Assembly: GCA_019677205.1 (NCBI GenBank)
Contig: JAAMXY010000235.1
Location: 6,913-47,023 of the forward strand
Reading direction: 5' to 3'
DNA: 40,111 nucleotides
Source of the DNA: Pinguiococcus pyrenoidosus
Taxonomy: Eukaryota; Sar; Pinguiophyceae; Pinguiochrysidales; Pinguiochrysidaceae
The first letter of the stretch is position 1; the number at the start of each line of letters is the position of its first letter. Below the pieces are notes generated by a model. That model ran no database searches, had not been told where the DNA came from, and saw nothing but the letters and a program-made list of their open reading frames with translations. A program made the position numbers and the translations under genes. Shown here piece by piece: positions 29,045 to 38,194 of this stretch.

Positions 29045-31055
29045 ATGGGAGAGCCGACGGGGCAGCATGGAGACGCTTCTGGCTCAAGCTTCCAGACGCA
29101 AGACGTTCTTGCCCATGAGGTGCCGTGCATGCTCCGTCCTTGTTCTTTCTGCAGAGAAGTCCCGTGTGATCACTCTACTTTTTCCGTTTTGCGGCAGAGC
29201 TTCCCGGCGATTCTCCGCGCCATTCACGGCTACAGACGCGCGCTGCTGCAGCAGAACAGTGCTGCAACCAGCCACGTTGAGGCGGCCGACGACATCCGGT
29301 CGTGCTTTGGCGTCCACAGAACCATCCGATCGGGAGAGCGAGCAGACCTGGACGATTTCATGAAGAGGGTAATTCGTGATGCCGAAGACCTAGCGGAGCG
29401 GCTGCGTGACATTGTACGTTCGGTCTTTGGGAGGGCCTCTTCTCGTGCTTGTCGCCGCTTACCTGGACGGCTCCCAATGCTTTCACCGTTCAGAACCGAC
29501 GCGAGGCCGAGTACATGCGAGATTCAGGGCAGGGCCTACACGCCTCGGCCAACTCGCAAGCTGCAAGGGCCAGCAGAAGGGCGCCGATGCTAGCCCCTTT
29601 CAGTGCTAGGCATGAACCACGGCAAGCTTCCTACCGGCCCGACATGCCAGATGATCTCAAAGTCCACCAAGGTGAGATCTCTTTCCCACTGTGGCCAGCA
29701 ATGGCGTCTTGCTTGGCGTCTTGCTTGGCGTCTTGCTTACCACAAGCGCCGAACTCTCTACGCTCAAAGGTGGACATCGGGTTGCGTTCCGGAGGGACGT
29801 CACCGACGTGCTCACGGCGTGGTTTCTCGAGCACCAGGACAACCCTTATCCTACGACGAGGCACAAGGAGGACTTGTCCATGCAGACCGGCCTCACCCCA
29901 AGCCAGATCCAGTGCTGGTTCACGAACATGCGCAAGCGCCACTGGGCACCCGTGGTGAGAGACGGTCGACCACCGAGAACGTTTCTGGAATTCCTTCTGC
30001 AAGCCGGCTCGAACGGGCAGCAAAGCAAACAATCCAAGAGGACTCTGGGGACGGAGCTGTATTCGAAAGGCCGCAGCGCAGGCACTGAGAACGCACATGC
30101 GAAGCCCCAAAGCGGAGCTGACCAGGAGCTGTCGTCGGCTGAGAAAGGACAGGCAGAGGAAGAGAAGGAGAGAGAAGCTTTGGATCCGCAGGAGAGCAGC
30201 CTAGCCCTGCGTGCGCCGAAGACGCCGCGCACCGCCATCAGCAAGTCTCGGCCGCGCGCGCCAAGGGCAAAGCCACAACGCAATCCACAGCGTGATCGGC
30301 AGGACGCCGAGAACGCAGCGAAACCAAAGCACGAAACGCCACTGCATGGAGCAAGGGACAGCATCTTGGGAAAAAGAAAGGCAGCGCAGATCGGGCCCGA
30401 CGTTAGCTCTGTCCACGCTCAAGCTCCCAAGAGGCCTGCGCCACTTGATGCGACGACGCCGGCAGCGGTGATGACAACGGTAGCAACGGCAACGACGACG
30501 ACGACGGCGACGTCGGCGAAGACGACAAGTTGGACGAGGACTTCGACTCCGCCTCCTTTGGAAGCGATGCTCACCATGGCAGATGTTCCATTGAACGCGG
30601 GAAGCGTGGATGTGAAACCGTCCGTGGAGGCTGCCTCTCGGACCCTTGCAGCACCCGCGAACCAGAAGAGCGAAGGCAGTCCTCAGATGTCTCCTAGCAA
30701 CCCACGACCGAGATCGAGGAGCTGGGAAAGCGAGCACCGCGCGCTGCTCAACGAGGAGTTGAGTCACCCGGAAGGCGCCACCAATCTTCCCATAGCGTCT
30801 GCCGTCTCCGATGAAGAGTGGCGTGCCGCGCTGATGAGTGATGGCGACCTCCTCCGCTTGGACATGTCCGTGGCGTCTCTCCTACATGACCACGAGATAC
30901 CGGCGGCGAAGTTCGAGCTGGAAGGCAGTAGGCTTTCGCCTTCCCCCTTCTCTGTGCAGATCGATCACCACGATGACGCTGGCGGCATTGACGAAAAGGA
31001 TTTCTTCCGCGTCGGCGTGGAATTCTTCGAGGACTTTGGCGATGGTGAAGGTTGA
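29045..31055 (+). CDS. TALE-class homeodomain transcription factor
   Basis: Model: exons 29045-29119, 29198-29413, 29494-29671, 29770-31055 (584 residues). The homeodomain lies at about residues 160-220: FRRDVTDVLTAWFLEHQDNP, then YPTTRHKEDLSMQTGLTPSQ and IQCWFTNMRKRHW. The NPYP segment between helices 1 and 2 is the three-residue loop extension of TALE proteins, and WFTNMRKRHW is recognition helix 3. Upstream, SFPAILRAIHGYRRALLQQ and DLDDFMKRVIRDAEDLAERL look like helical dimerisation segments. Downstream is a long low-complexity, Thr/Ala/Pro-rich region and an acidic C-terminus (EFFEDFGDGE), activation-domain-like. TALE factors in algae often control zygote/diploid programmes. The first intron (78 bp) is in frame, so inclusion is possible. 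The gene converges on ERA (68 bp). Confidence 0.85.
29703..29738. repeat. 12-bp tandem repeat x3 in homeobox intron
   Basis: GGCGTCTTGCTT repeated three times exactly, within the proposed third intron (29672-29769) of the homeobox gene. Confidence 0.9.
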
Positions 31056-31123
31056 AGAATGCCCAGGCGGAGTCTGCCTCGGATTGATTTTCTGTTGTGC
31101 CCGGCGGAAAAGCGAAAAAGGCT

Positions 31124-32443
31124 TCATCTTGCTTTGGGCTTTGATACCACGAGATCGAGCTTCACTCTCAGTTGGAAGATGTTCTCCAGCTCATCCACGG
31201 CAGTTCGCCGGACGTACTCCAGCACTTGGCCGCTCTTGGACAGGCGCAGAATCATCGTCTGGGACTTCGTGCTGGCGGAGAGGAAGGCGCGGATGTGCAC
31301 GGAGTCGCTGGAACGTTCTAGGATCTCTGCCTCTACATTGGTTTGGTACGGAATCTCACGGTGGAAGTTGCGGTAGAGCTTCTCGCGCACAATCTCCTTC
31401 ACGCGGGCTTCGAAGGACAGATCCGACTTCTGGGATCGATCATACAGCCACGGCGCCGGAAGCGCCGCTTCCAAAAGCTCCGTCCGCACCTCGTCCACGC
31501 CCTCGCCTCGGAAGCAGTCCGTGTAGAATACGTCAATGTACGGCCAGTGCTCTTCGGGCAGCGTGCACTTGGGCGGCTCATATCTCCAGGAACCCTCTGC
31601 GTCTTCGCTGCGGACTCGGTTCCAGGATCGCCTTCCGGTCCGGTTCGGCAGATCCCTTATTCGCCGTACAATCTGCACGCCATCAGCTGTCACCTGCTGC
31701 CGCTCGTCGTCCTCGAGGTCGTCGGCTTCCAGCGTGACCTCCTGGAAGCCCTCCTGCGCCTTGGGGAAGGTTCCCGCTTGCCTCGCAGTGGCAGCTGCAT
31801 TTCCCTCCTGGTCGACGTCGGCAAAGGGGATCTCTTCGCCGCCTTCCCTCGCTCGCAGCAGCTTCTCGTACTCGTTGATGGCCATGAAGTACACGTAGTC
31901 CACCACGGGCACCAGCACGCGCCGCTTGTCCTTGACGAGGTCCACTTTGTTCAGGACCAGCCACAGCTGTGCCCCGCTCTGGAACACCCGCTGCATAATG
32001 CGACGCAGGCGCCTCTCCGGCTCTCCGTAGTGACTCTGGTGGTTGCGGGCCGAGTCCACCACCACCAAGGCCACTTGTGCCGAGTCGATGGCGCTGATGG
32101 GGTCCGCGATCATGGAGCTCTTCACGTCGGCCTTCTCGCTGTTGCTGACAATCCCGGGCGAGTCGTAGAAGATCAGCTCCGTCCGGCCGATGTGGCTCAC
32201 CCCCAGCGTGTTGCTACGCGTGGTGTGGCGCTTGCGAGACACCGCGCTGACTTTCTCGCCCACCAGCTTGTTCAGCAGCTGCGATTTCCCCGCGTTGGGC
32301 AGGCCCACGATGGCCACGTCCAGCCGCTTCGACATGGGAGACGCCTTCTTCGCCTTCTCGCTGGCCCTCTTGGCCATGGGCGACCGCGCCACACTTCGAA
32401 GGCAGCGGACGCCTGGATGCGCGACGAAGCGGCCGCGGATCAT
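31124..32443 (-). CDS. ERA-like GTPase (small-subunit rRNA assembly), organellar
   Basis: Single exon, 439 residues, ATG 32443. The basic N-terminus (MIRGRFVAHPGVRCLRSVAR) fits a mitochondrial or plastid targeting peptide. GTPase motifs: GLPNAGKS (47-54, G1), HTTRSNTLGV (G2, the ERA TTR motif), FYDSPGIV (G3), LNKVDLV (G4). After the G domain, YDRSQKSDLSFEARVKEIVR and EKLYRNFHREIPYQ are the usual ERA linker into the KH domain. ERA chaperones the 3' end of small-subunit rRNA during ribosome assembly. Oddities: about 100 extra residues, acidic and polar (EEIPFADVDQEG to RSEDAEGSWRYEPP), sit between G4 and the end of the G domain, and the KH loop normally GKGG reads SKSG. Which organelle it serves cannot be decided from the leader. 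Confidence 0.9.
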   Translation of the reverse strand: MIRGRFVAHPGVRCLRSVARSPMAKRASEKAKKASPMSKRLDVAIVGLPNAGKSQLLNKLVGEKVSAVSRKRHTTRSNTLGVSHIGRTELIFYDSPGIVSNSEKADVKSSMIADPISAIDSAQVALVVVDSARNHQSHYGEPERRLRRIMQRVFQSGAQLWLVLNKVDLVKDKRRVLVPVVDYVYFMAINEYEKLLRAREGGEEIPFADVDQEGNAAATARQAGTFPKAQEGFQEVTLEADDLEDDERQQVTADGVQIVRRIRDLPNRTGRRSWNRVRSEDAEGSWRYEPPKCTLPEEHWPYIDVFYTDCFRGEGVDEVRTELLEAALPAPWLYDRSQKSDLSFEARVKEIVREKLYRNFHREIPYQTNVEAEILERSSDSVHIRAFLSASTKSQTMILRLSKSGQVLEYVRRTAVDELENIFQLRVKLDLVVSKPKAR

Positions 32444-32771
32444 GGCGTTCCAGAGGCCCTTTTTTTAGCGATACTCAGGCGGCGGGGGACAGGCGTGGAC
32501 AGAGACGTCTCTGGATGTTGGAGGATTTTTCCTGCGTTTGGTCGCTTCAGTTGGAGCGGCGAGACTGGAGGAGAGACGCGTTGTCTGCGACGGCTCTACG
32601 AGACGCGGACGTTTGCATGTTGGGATGCGGATCGGGCACGGAAGTGGCAAGGCGGCATGCTTGCCTGTAGGAGAAACGAAAGCAACAGAGGAATCCTTGC
32701 TGCTTGGTTGTTCACTGAGGGTTCTCCCGAGTCTGACGACCTTGGCTCTGCAATGGCGGCGGTGTTGTTCG

Positions 32772-32803
<32 letters not shown>

Positions 32804-32971
32804 ATATCATCATGGCGCAAAGATCGTCGTGCCTTCCTATGTAGTGTATGAAAAGTCTTGCAGTCCGTGTGACTGGGAATTGCCACAGCATTGGACGCCG
32901 CACTGCCCCTCGGAATGCGTCGCTGTTTCAGGGGCCGGCAAAGTACATGAAGAAGCTACGTCTCTACATCG
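32444..32971. other. Intergenic region, ERA promoter and importin 3' side
   Basis: 528 bp between the ERA ATG and the importin stop, both minus strand. The only evident structure is a CAT trinucleotide run near 32773-32816. Frames crossing that run give poly-His or poly-Asp artefacts. Confidence 0.6.
32773..32816. repeat. (CAT)n microsatellite
   Basis: About ten consecutive CAT units followed by an interrupted CAATATCATCAT end. Intergenic, no supported gene. Confidence 0.9.
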
Positions 32972-35900
32972 CTATCGGGGGACCTGCACCGTCTCCCCGA
33001 GGACGGCTGCCAGTCTTCGCTTCTCTTCCGCGAACGTCTCTTGATCTTTGAAGCCAAAACCATCGGCCAGCGAGGCGACCATGGAGCGGACGAAGTCGGC
33101 TCCAAACCGATTGGCCACTGGGATCGCCTCGGCCACACAGATGCGGATCACGTCTATTAGTCCATCCTCCTCGGTGGTGATTGTCCGCGCGCCGCGGTGC
33201 TCAGCGGAAGCTTCCGGGTACACCTCCACTTGCGCGAAGGAGATGGACCGCCTCCGAAGACTCTGCTTGAACACGTTGCACAGAGCGGCGCACAGACCGA
33301 ACAACTCCTCCGGAGCAATGCCATCCTGGGTGATGCGAATCCGCTGCAGAGTGCCTCTTATCGCCTCCAGCGTCTCGCACGTCGCATCCACCAGGTCATT
33401 CATCTTCCCGAGGAACTCGATCAGAAAGCGGAGGCCCTGCCGGGCCATCATCGCCTTCTCCGAGACGGAGTCGAGCAGCAGGGGCAAGAGCTGCAAGGAG
33501 CAGTAGCGCATGTCCGGGTACGGATTCGCCATCGGCTCTGCGACCTCACTGGGCTGCCCTCGGTCCAGTGGGTTCGGTTGCGACTCCGGATTCGAATTCG
33601 TGAGCAGCAGGCGGAAGATGCGCTCTTGCAGATTGGGGGCGTACTGCGAGAGGCACTCCGGGCATGCCGCCGCGACGGTGCACAAGCACGACAGCACCGC
33701 GACGTAGTCTCGGAGGATGCTATCCTGAAGCACGATGGTCCCTCCGACGTCATCTTCGATGATGATGAGGTCCTCGTCGACCTCCTCGTCGTAGCCAGAG
33801 CGCTCCAGCCGCCGCATGGTGGCCTCGTCGACGCCGACGTCCTGGGTGAGGTCCTCCAGCAGGAGCGGCACGTAGTTGCGGCAAAGGCCCGCGAAGGGGC
33901 GCCCGATAAGCACGGCCAGCCTCGCGATCGCTCCCCGGAGGGCTTTCCGCACTTCCAAGTCGCCCATGTCTAGATTCGCAGGTGGCGTCCCGTTCTGGGA
34001 GAGCATCGGATCCAGGATGCCGGTCAGCAGACCCGTCGCTTGCCGTGCCGCCACTCCGTCATCCACGACTTCCTGCTTCTCCACGATGGTGCAGATGGTC
34101 TCTACCGTGCTGAAGAAGAGGCGGTGCATCTGTGCTAGGTTCATGCTCGCTCGGAAGGTGGGATTCAGCACCTCCATGAAGCGCTCATGGTACTTCACGG
34201 CGTGCGGCCCCAAGGAGGTGTTCAGCGCTTCGATGGTCCGGACCGCGGACTCGAGCACCTCCATTCCGAGGCCCGAGTTTCCGTCGTGCAGGCCCGACGC
34301 GAGGCCCATGTTGAGGGCCTGCAGGCAGACGTCGCCGATTCCGTCGGCGTAGCCGTGGAGGATGTCGGCAGGGCAGGCCTCTGCGAAGCGCCCGAGCGTG
34401 AGCCCCGCCTGAGAGCTGATGCAAGCGTGCTCCGCCTCGGCGAAGCCCCGCAGCAGCACGGGGACCATCTCGGCATGGTATCTCTCTTGGAACACGGGAG
34501 CGAAATCAACGCTGAGCGACTGAATCGCGCAGAAGGCGGTGTACCGTACGCGCGGATGTCGGAAATCCGCCGCCAAGGAGCTGTCCATCAAGGCCACCTG
34601 AACGGCACAAACCACGAACGGCTCCAGGAAACTGGGGAACGCTTCCGGACTGATCTCCCCCAGGACCGGCGTCACCTGCGAGAATGCCACGAAGGCGGCC
34701 TGCAGGTCCATCCACAAAGGCTGGGAGCGCGCCGCTGGACGCTCGTCCTTGAGGCTCTTCAGCGCCAGCGTTAGTGTTGCCGGCCCGGTCTGCTCCCACC
34801 CGAGGCCGGCGCTCAGCACCGCCAGCCCGGAAACTGCCGCGTCGTGGATGGGCTCGCTGGACAGACCCGCGCCTCCCTCAAGGGCGTCGATCCAATTGTC
34901 ATTGTCGTCCACCTCGGCCAGCATGTCAAACAGCAGCGCAATGATGGCGTCGGTTGCGGAATGATGGTCGAAGAGCGACGGCTCCGTTTGCGCCAAGGTG
35001 AGCAGCGTCTCCAGTGCCAGGCTGCGCACGTCGCTGTCGAAGCCTTGCTCCCAGTTCAGCTGCGGATCCAGTCGAAGACTTAGGCGCACCAAGGGCAGAG
35101 CCTGCAAAGCCTGCAAGCCGAGGGGCGCCCAGGAGCCCTCGTTCGCACCCTTGTTCAGCGCGATGGCGCCAAAAATCTCTACAAGCTGCTTTAAGTAGTG
35201 TCGAAACCTGCAGTGCGGCCATGGCAAGCGACGTGTCAGCTGCACTTGAAGGGCGGCGGAGTTGCGCACGAAGCGAAGACGTACATGACGGCGGAGGACG
35301 CAGCCAGGGCGCACGTGTTCTCCAGGGCTTCCCTTCCCACATCAGAGTGGCCGATCCCGACGGTCGCGATGCCCGCCGTGGAGACGATGCACATGGGTAG
35401 CAGCGCCTCAAAGTCCTTGTACGGGACGTCCTCCGGCAGATACTCCATCAGCATGGTGTACGCGTTTATTGCTGAGTCGTGCACCCGGACGACGCTGGCA
35501 AACTCCCCAATCGTGCCAGGAGCGTCCAGGTCGTCGACGCCGAAGTTCAGATTCAGCTCGAGGGTCTCATACAGACCCGCGGGCTCCAGCGAGGCCAGTC
35601 TGTCGGCGGTATGGGCGAGGATCCTACGGGTTGGCAAGCCCGTGAGCGGCAACGGGTCCCTGGGAAAGCCCCCCGCGTCCCTCGGCTCACCTTAGCGCCG
35701 CATCCCTTGTTGTAAGATTCTTGCTCCTGCTGCCACTTTTCAACGCGAAATCTAGAAGTTCCGGCCAAGGATGCTGGGCGACGTGCGCATGAGATTTTCG
35801 GACTGTTGGTGAAGAAGGCCCTGGAGCAGCTCACCTCTGGTCCGTCGGCCTCGTTGTACAAGCTTAGCACCAACGTCGCCGCGACATCTCCCAGGGTGCG

Positions 35901-36474
35901 GCGCACCAGCTGCGATGGGCAGGTAGCGAGGCCTTGCAGCAGTCCTAGTTTCGCCGGAGTTGATTCAGTGGAGTAAGTCCGCCGTCCCCAACACCCTCCC
36001 CTCCCGGCCAAGCCGAGGGACTTCTGCCGATAGATACCTTCCTGCACTTCCTTCTGCTGATTCTCCAGCGCTTTCCAGTTGACTCGCCCCACGCCGACGC
36101 TCGTGCCGACGCCGATTCCAAAGCCCTGCTTGTCCACCAGCACCTGGCCGCAGAGCACGGCGCTCAACTGCGAGACCTTGCCGAACTCCTCATTCAAACT
36201 CAAACCCAGCAGTCTCTGCAGCAGCATCGCCGGCATCTCCGCCCTAGATTGTCGGTACAAACGAGATTCATGTGTTGGAGTCGTTCGCTTGCGGTGACGA
36301 AAACGCCATGCGGAGGCGGAAAGCGTTGAGCAGCGCCGCTGTGTGCCGGGGAGAAACGAACTCTCTGGAGAAAACGCATTACCGCCACTGGTGGAACGTC
36401 GCTTCCGCGGCTCTCCGCACGTCATTGTCTGGATTTAGCAGCGCCTCAACTAACTGGAAGGTCGGGTCGGTCAT
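32972..36474 (-). CDS. Importin-5-like karyopherin beta
   Basis: Six exons: 36383-36474, 36038-36243, 35835-35944, 35691-35773, 35285-35623, 32972-35207 (1021 residues; IPO5 is ~1097). The N-terminus reads MTDPTFQLVEALLNPDNDVR then AAEATFHQW, the first HEAT helices of importin-beta proteins. Junctions were set by family wording: HPWPELLDFALKSGS, LTTRDAALR/ILAHTADRL, SSAVM/FRHYLKQLVEIFGAIAL. Further HEAT repeats include VRYTAFCAIQSLSVDFAPVF, HACISSQAGLTLGRFAEACP and YHERFMEVLNPTFRASMNLA, with an acidic loop (SGYDEEVDEDLIII) as in IPO5/Kap121. It imports ribosomal proteins and histones into the nucleus, releasing cargo on RanGTP. IPO4/Kap123 is the main alternative. Introns are 139, 93, 61, 67 and 77 bp; the last exon is a 2.2-kb intronless block. 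Confidence 0.92.
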
Positions 36475-36490
36475 GGCCGCCCATGAAGTC

Positions 36491-36506
36491 GTCTTGGCGC
36501 CAAGAC
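36491..36506. promoter_or_regulatory. 16-bp palindrome GTCTTGGCGCCAAGAC upstream of importin
   Basis: Perfect palindrome 17 bp upstream of the importin ATG (36474, minus strand). It shares the exact core TTGGCGCCAA with the palindrome upstream of MRE11. It could be a transcription-factor site or a 5' UTR hairpin. Confidence 0.5.
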
Positions 36507-36795
36507 CAACGAACTCGATTTGTCAGCGAACGCGGGAGGTCTTGCTTTCAAAACGTTTAAAATCGAATGGATTAGGTGCTCCATTGCGATCTCTCGATTA
36601 CGAACCTCGATATCTCCGGATCTGATAGCAACATTCCTACCAAAAGCAAATTTCGAAATGGATCATCTTCTGGCCTGGCCAATGAGTATTATCGATATTA
36701 TCTCCATTCCTGAAATCAACGAAAGTGAGGTGGATTTTCTTTTTTGCTGCGGACGCTATGGAACAGCTTCTGCAAGGGTAGTTAGCGACGCCGCG
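36507..36795. promoter_or_regulatory. Divergent region with AT-rich island
   Basis: Upstream region shared by importin (minus) and the 318-residue membrane protein (plus). It is markedly AT-rich at about 36540-36745. Open plus frames (ATGs at 36658 and others) run into the membrane protein frame, so an N-terminal extension cannot be excluded. Confidence 0.4.
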
Positions 36796-37873
36796 ATGAA
36801 GGACAAGAAGATTCCGCAGTCTACAGCCTATGTGGTGCTCCCCGCCTTCGCTGTGGTCCTCTGCGGCTTCCTCATGCTGCTGCGAGGCAGCATTCTGGGG
36901 GCCGTTCACGACTTGGAGGCGCACGGGATCAATCTGGCCAGTTTGTTGCTGAAGCTGCTGGCTTTCCAGGGCGAATTGCAATGGCTCGCCACGGTGCTGC
37001 TCACTGTCTACGCCTCGTACATGGGCATGCAGCGTTGGAAGGCCGCCAGGTATCGCGGGCGTTGAAAAAGGACCTGTGGATGGTCCTCGTCGTCGTCCTT
37101 CTTGCTGTCGTCATCAGGCCTACGCAGCGGAGATCGCGTGGCTAAGGCGTTGTTGGTTGCAACCTGGCAGGTTCCCGGACATTGTGAACATCTCGCTCAA
37201 CATGCTGGACCCGGCGCTGCCGCAGGAGGACATTGCCAGGCGCAGAAGTCCGCGGCTGACCAGGAAGCTGCGGGCGGAAGAGCCGACGCAGCGGGTTGTG
37301 CTCAAGTTCCGGACGATCGCGGAGAAGCTGCTCAAGGACTTTGTGCTGGACGACCACGGGCGCAACGTGCTCTTGAAGGCGGCGGAGCGAACACAAGTCG
37401 GGCAGCCCATCATTCCACTGTCCAAGGAAGACGCGATCAGCATCAAGATCCTCACCATCAACCAGCTGTCGGGTCTGATGCCCGAAGGCTGGCTCAGAGC
37501 CGCAGTGGGTCTCCCGGTGGACGTCTCAAACTTCGCCTTCGCGTGGTGCAACGAGGTGGACCCCAAGAAGAAGATGCGCACGTCGAAGTTGCGGGTCATG
37601 CTGGTGCCGGTGGCGACTCTAGAACGAGTCCTGTCCATGGCCAGGCTGGGCGAGCGACCCGCCGTTGAGTTCCCTTCTGCTGCGCTCCGGTGGGATACCT
37701 TGGTTAGCATCGCCGCCGCCTTTTTCCAGGACGAATCCTTCATGGGAGGCTTCAGCCTCGATGAGTCGTGGGTCTCATCCCTCGACATTGCCTTTGCTCC
37801 CGGCAGCATGTGGGGCAACGCGCCGACCGCCAGTGGGGCCGATAGCCATCGCTATGACTCTAGAGCAAGATAG
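36796..37873 (+). CDS. Unrecognised two-helix membrane protein
   Basis: Exons 36796-37049 and 37171-37873 (318 residues), joined through a 121-bp GT-AG intron with a good pyrimidine tract (phase 2: KAAR/FPDIVNIS). The N-terminus has two predicted transmembrane helices (AYVVLPAFAVVLCGFLMLL and LQWLATVLLTVYASYMGM), then a soluble domain: SLNMLDPALPQEDI, VVLKFRTIAEKLLKDFVLD, KEDAISIKILTINQLSGLMP, GWLRAAVGLPVDVSNFAFAW, KLRVMLVPVATLERVLSM, LRWDTLVSIAAAFFQDESF. I do not recognise the family. No signal or transit peptide is clear; the first helix could act as a signal anchor. An earlier in-frame ATG (36658) exists but its product looks non-coding. The stop codon lies in the first unit of a 38-bp repeat. 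It converges on DUF819. Confidence 0.6.
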
Positions 37874-37942
37874 TAAGAATCGTCTTGTCTATGCACTACA
37901 GAGCTAGATAGCAAGCGCAGTCTTGTCTATGGACTACAGAGC
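37868..37942. repeat. Imperfect 38-bp tandem duplication spanning a stop codon
   Basis: AGATAG(T/C)AAG...GTCTTGTCTATG(C/G)ACTACAGAGC occurs at about 37868-37904 and 37906-37942, with a few mismatches. The first copy contains the stop codon (37871-37873) of the upstream gene, so the rest lies in its 3' UTR. Confidence 0.85.
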
Positions 37943-38010
37943 GAGTCCGCAATTTCCGCGCTGGGCACCTGCCCACGCAATTTGTGCACGATATCCCCCC
38001 TTTTTTGAGG

Positions 38011-38039
38011 CGGATACAGGCGAATACAGGCGGATACAA
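38011..38039. repeat. 10-bp tandem repeat x3
   Basis: GCGGATACAG, GCGAATACAG and GCGGATACAA in a row, between the 318-residue protein and the DUF819 gene. No function seen. Confidence 0.8.
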
Positions 38040-38194
38040 GCCTTGCTATCTGCTCCCAAGGCTTCCCCTTGACGCAAATTTATCTACAATCGAGAATCCC
38101 TTGGACGCACCTCACACCGGAACAGGAAAGCGGACACGAAGGTCAGGCGTTGGCATCGGGCCGGGTTGACGATGCCAGGTCCTTTTCACGTTCG

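Noticed and set aside
35163-35172. GGCGCCAAAA as a third E2F-like site
   Set aside because: It lies within the coding last exon of importin and is only a partial palindrome.
37120-37818. 232-codon minus-strand frame
   Set aside because: Antisense to the second exon of the plus-strand membrane protein, whose spliced reading has much better protein character.
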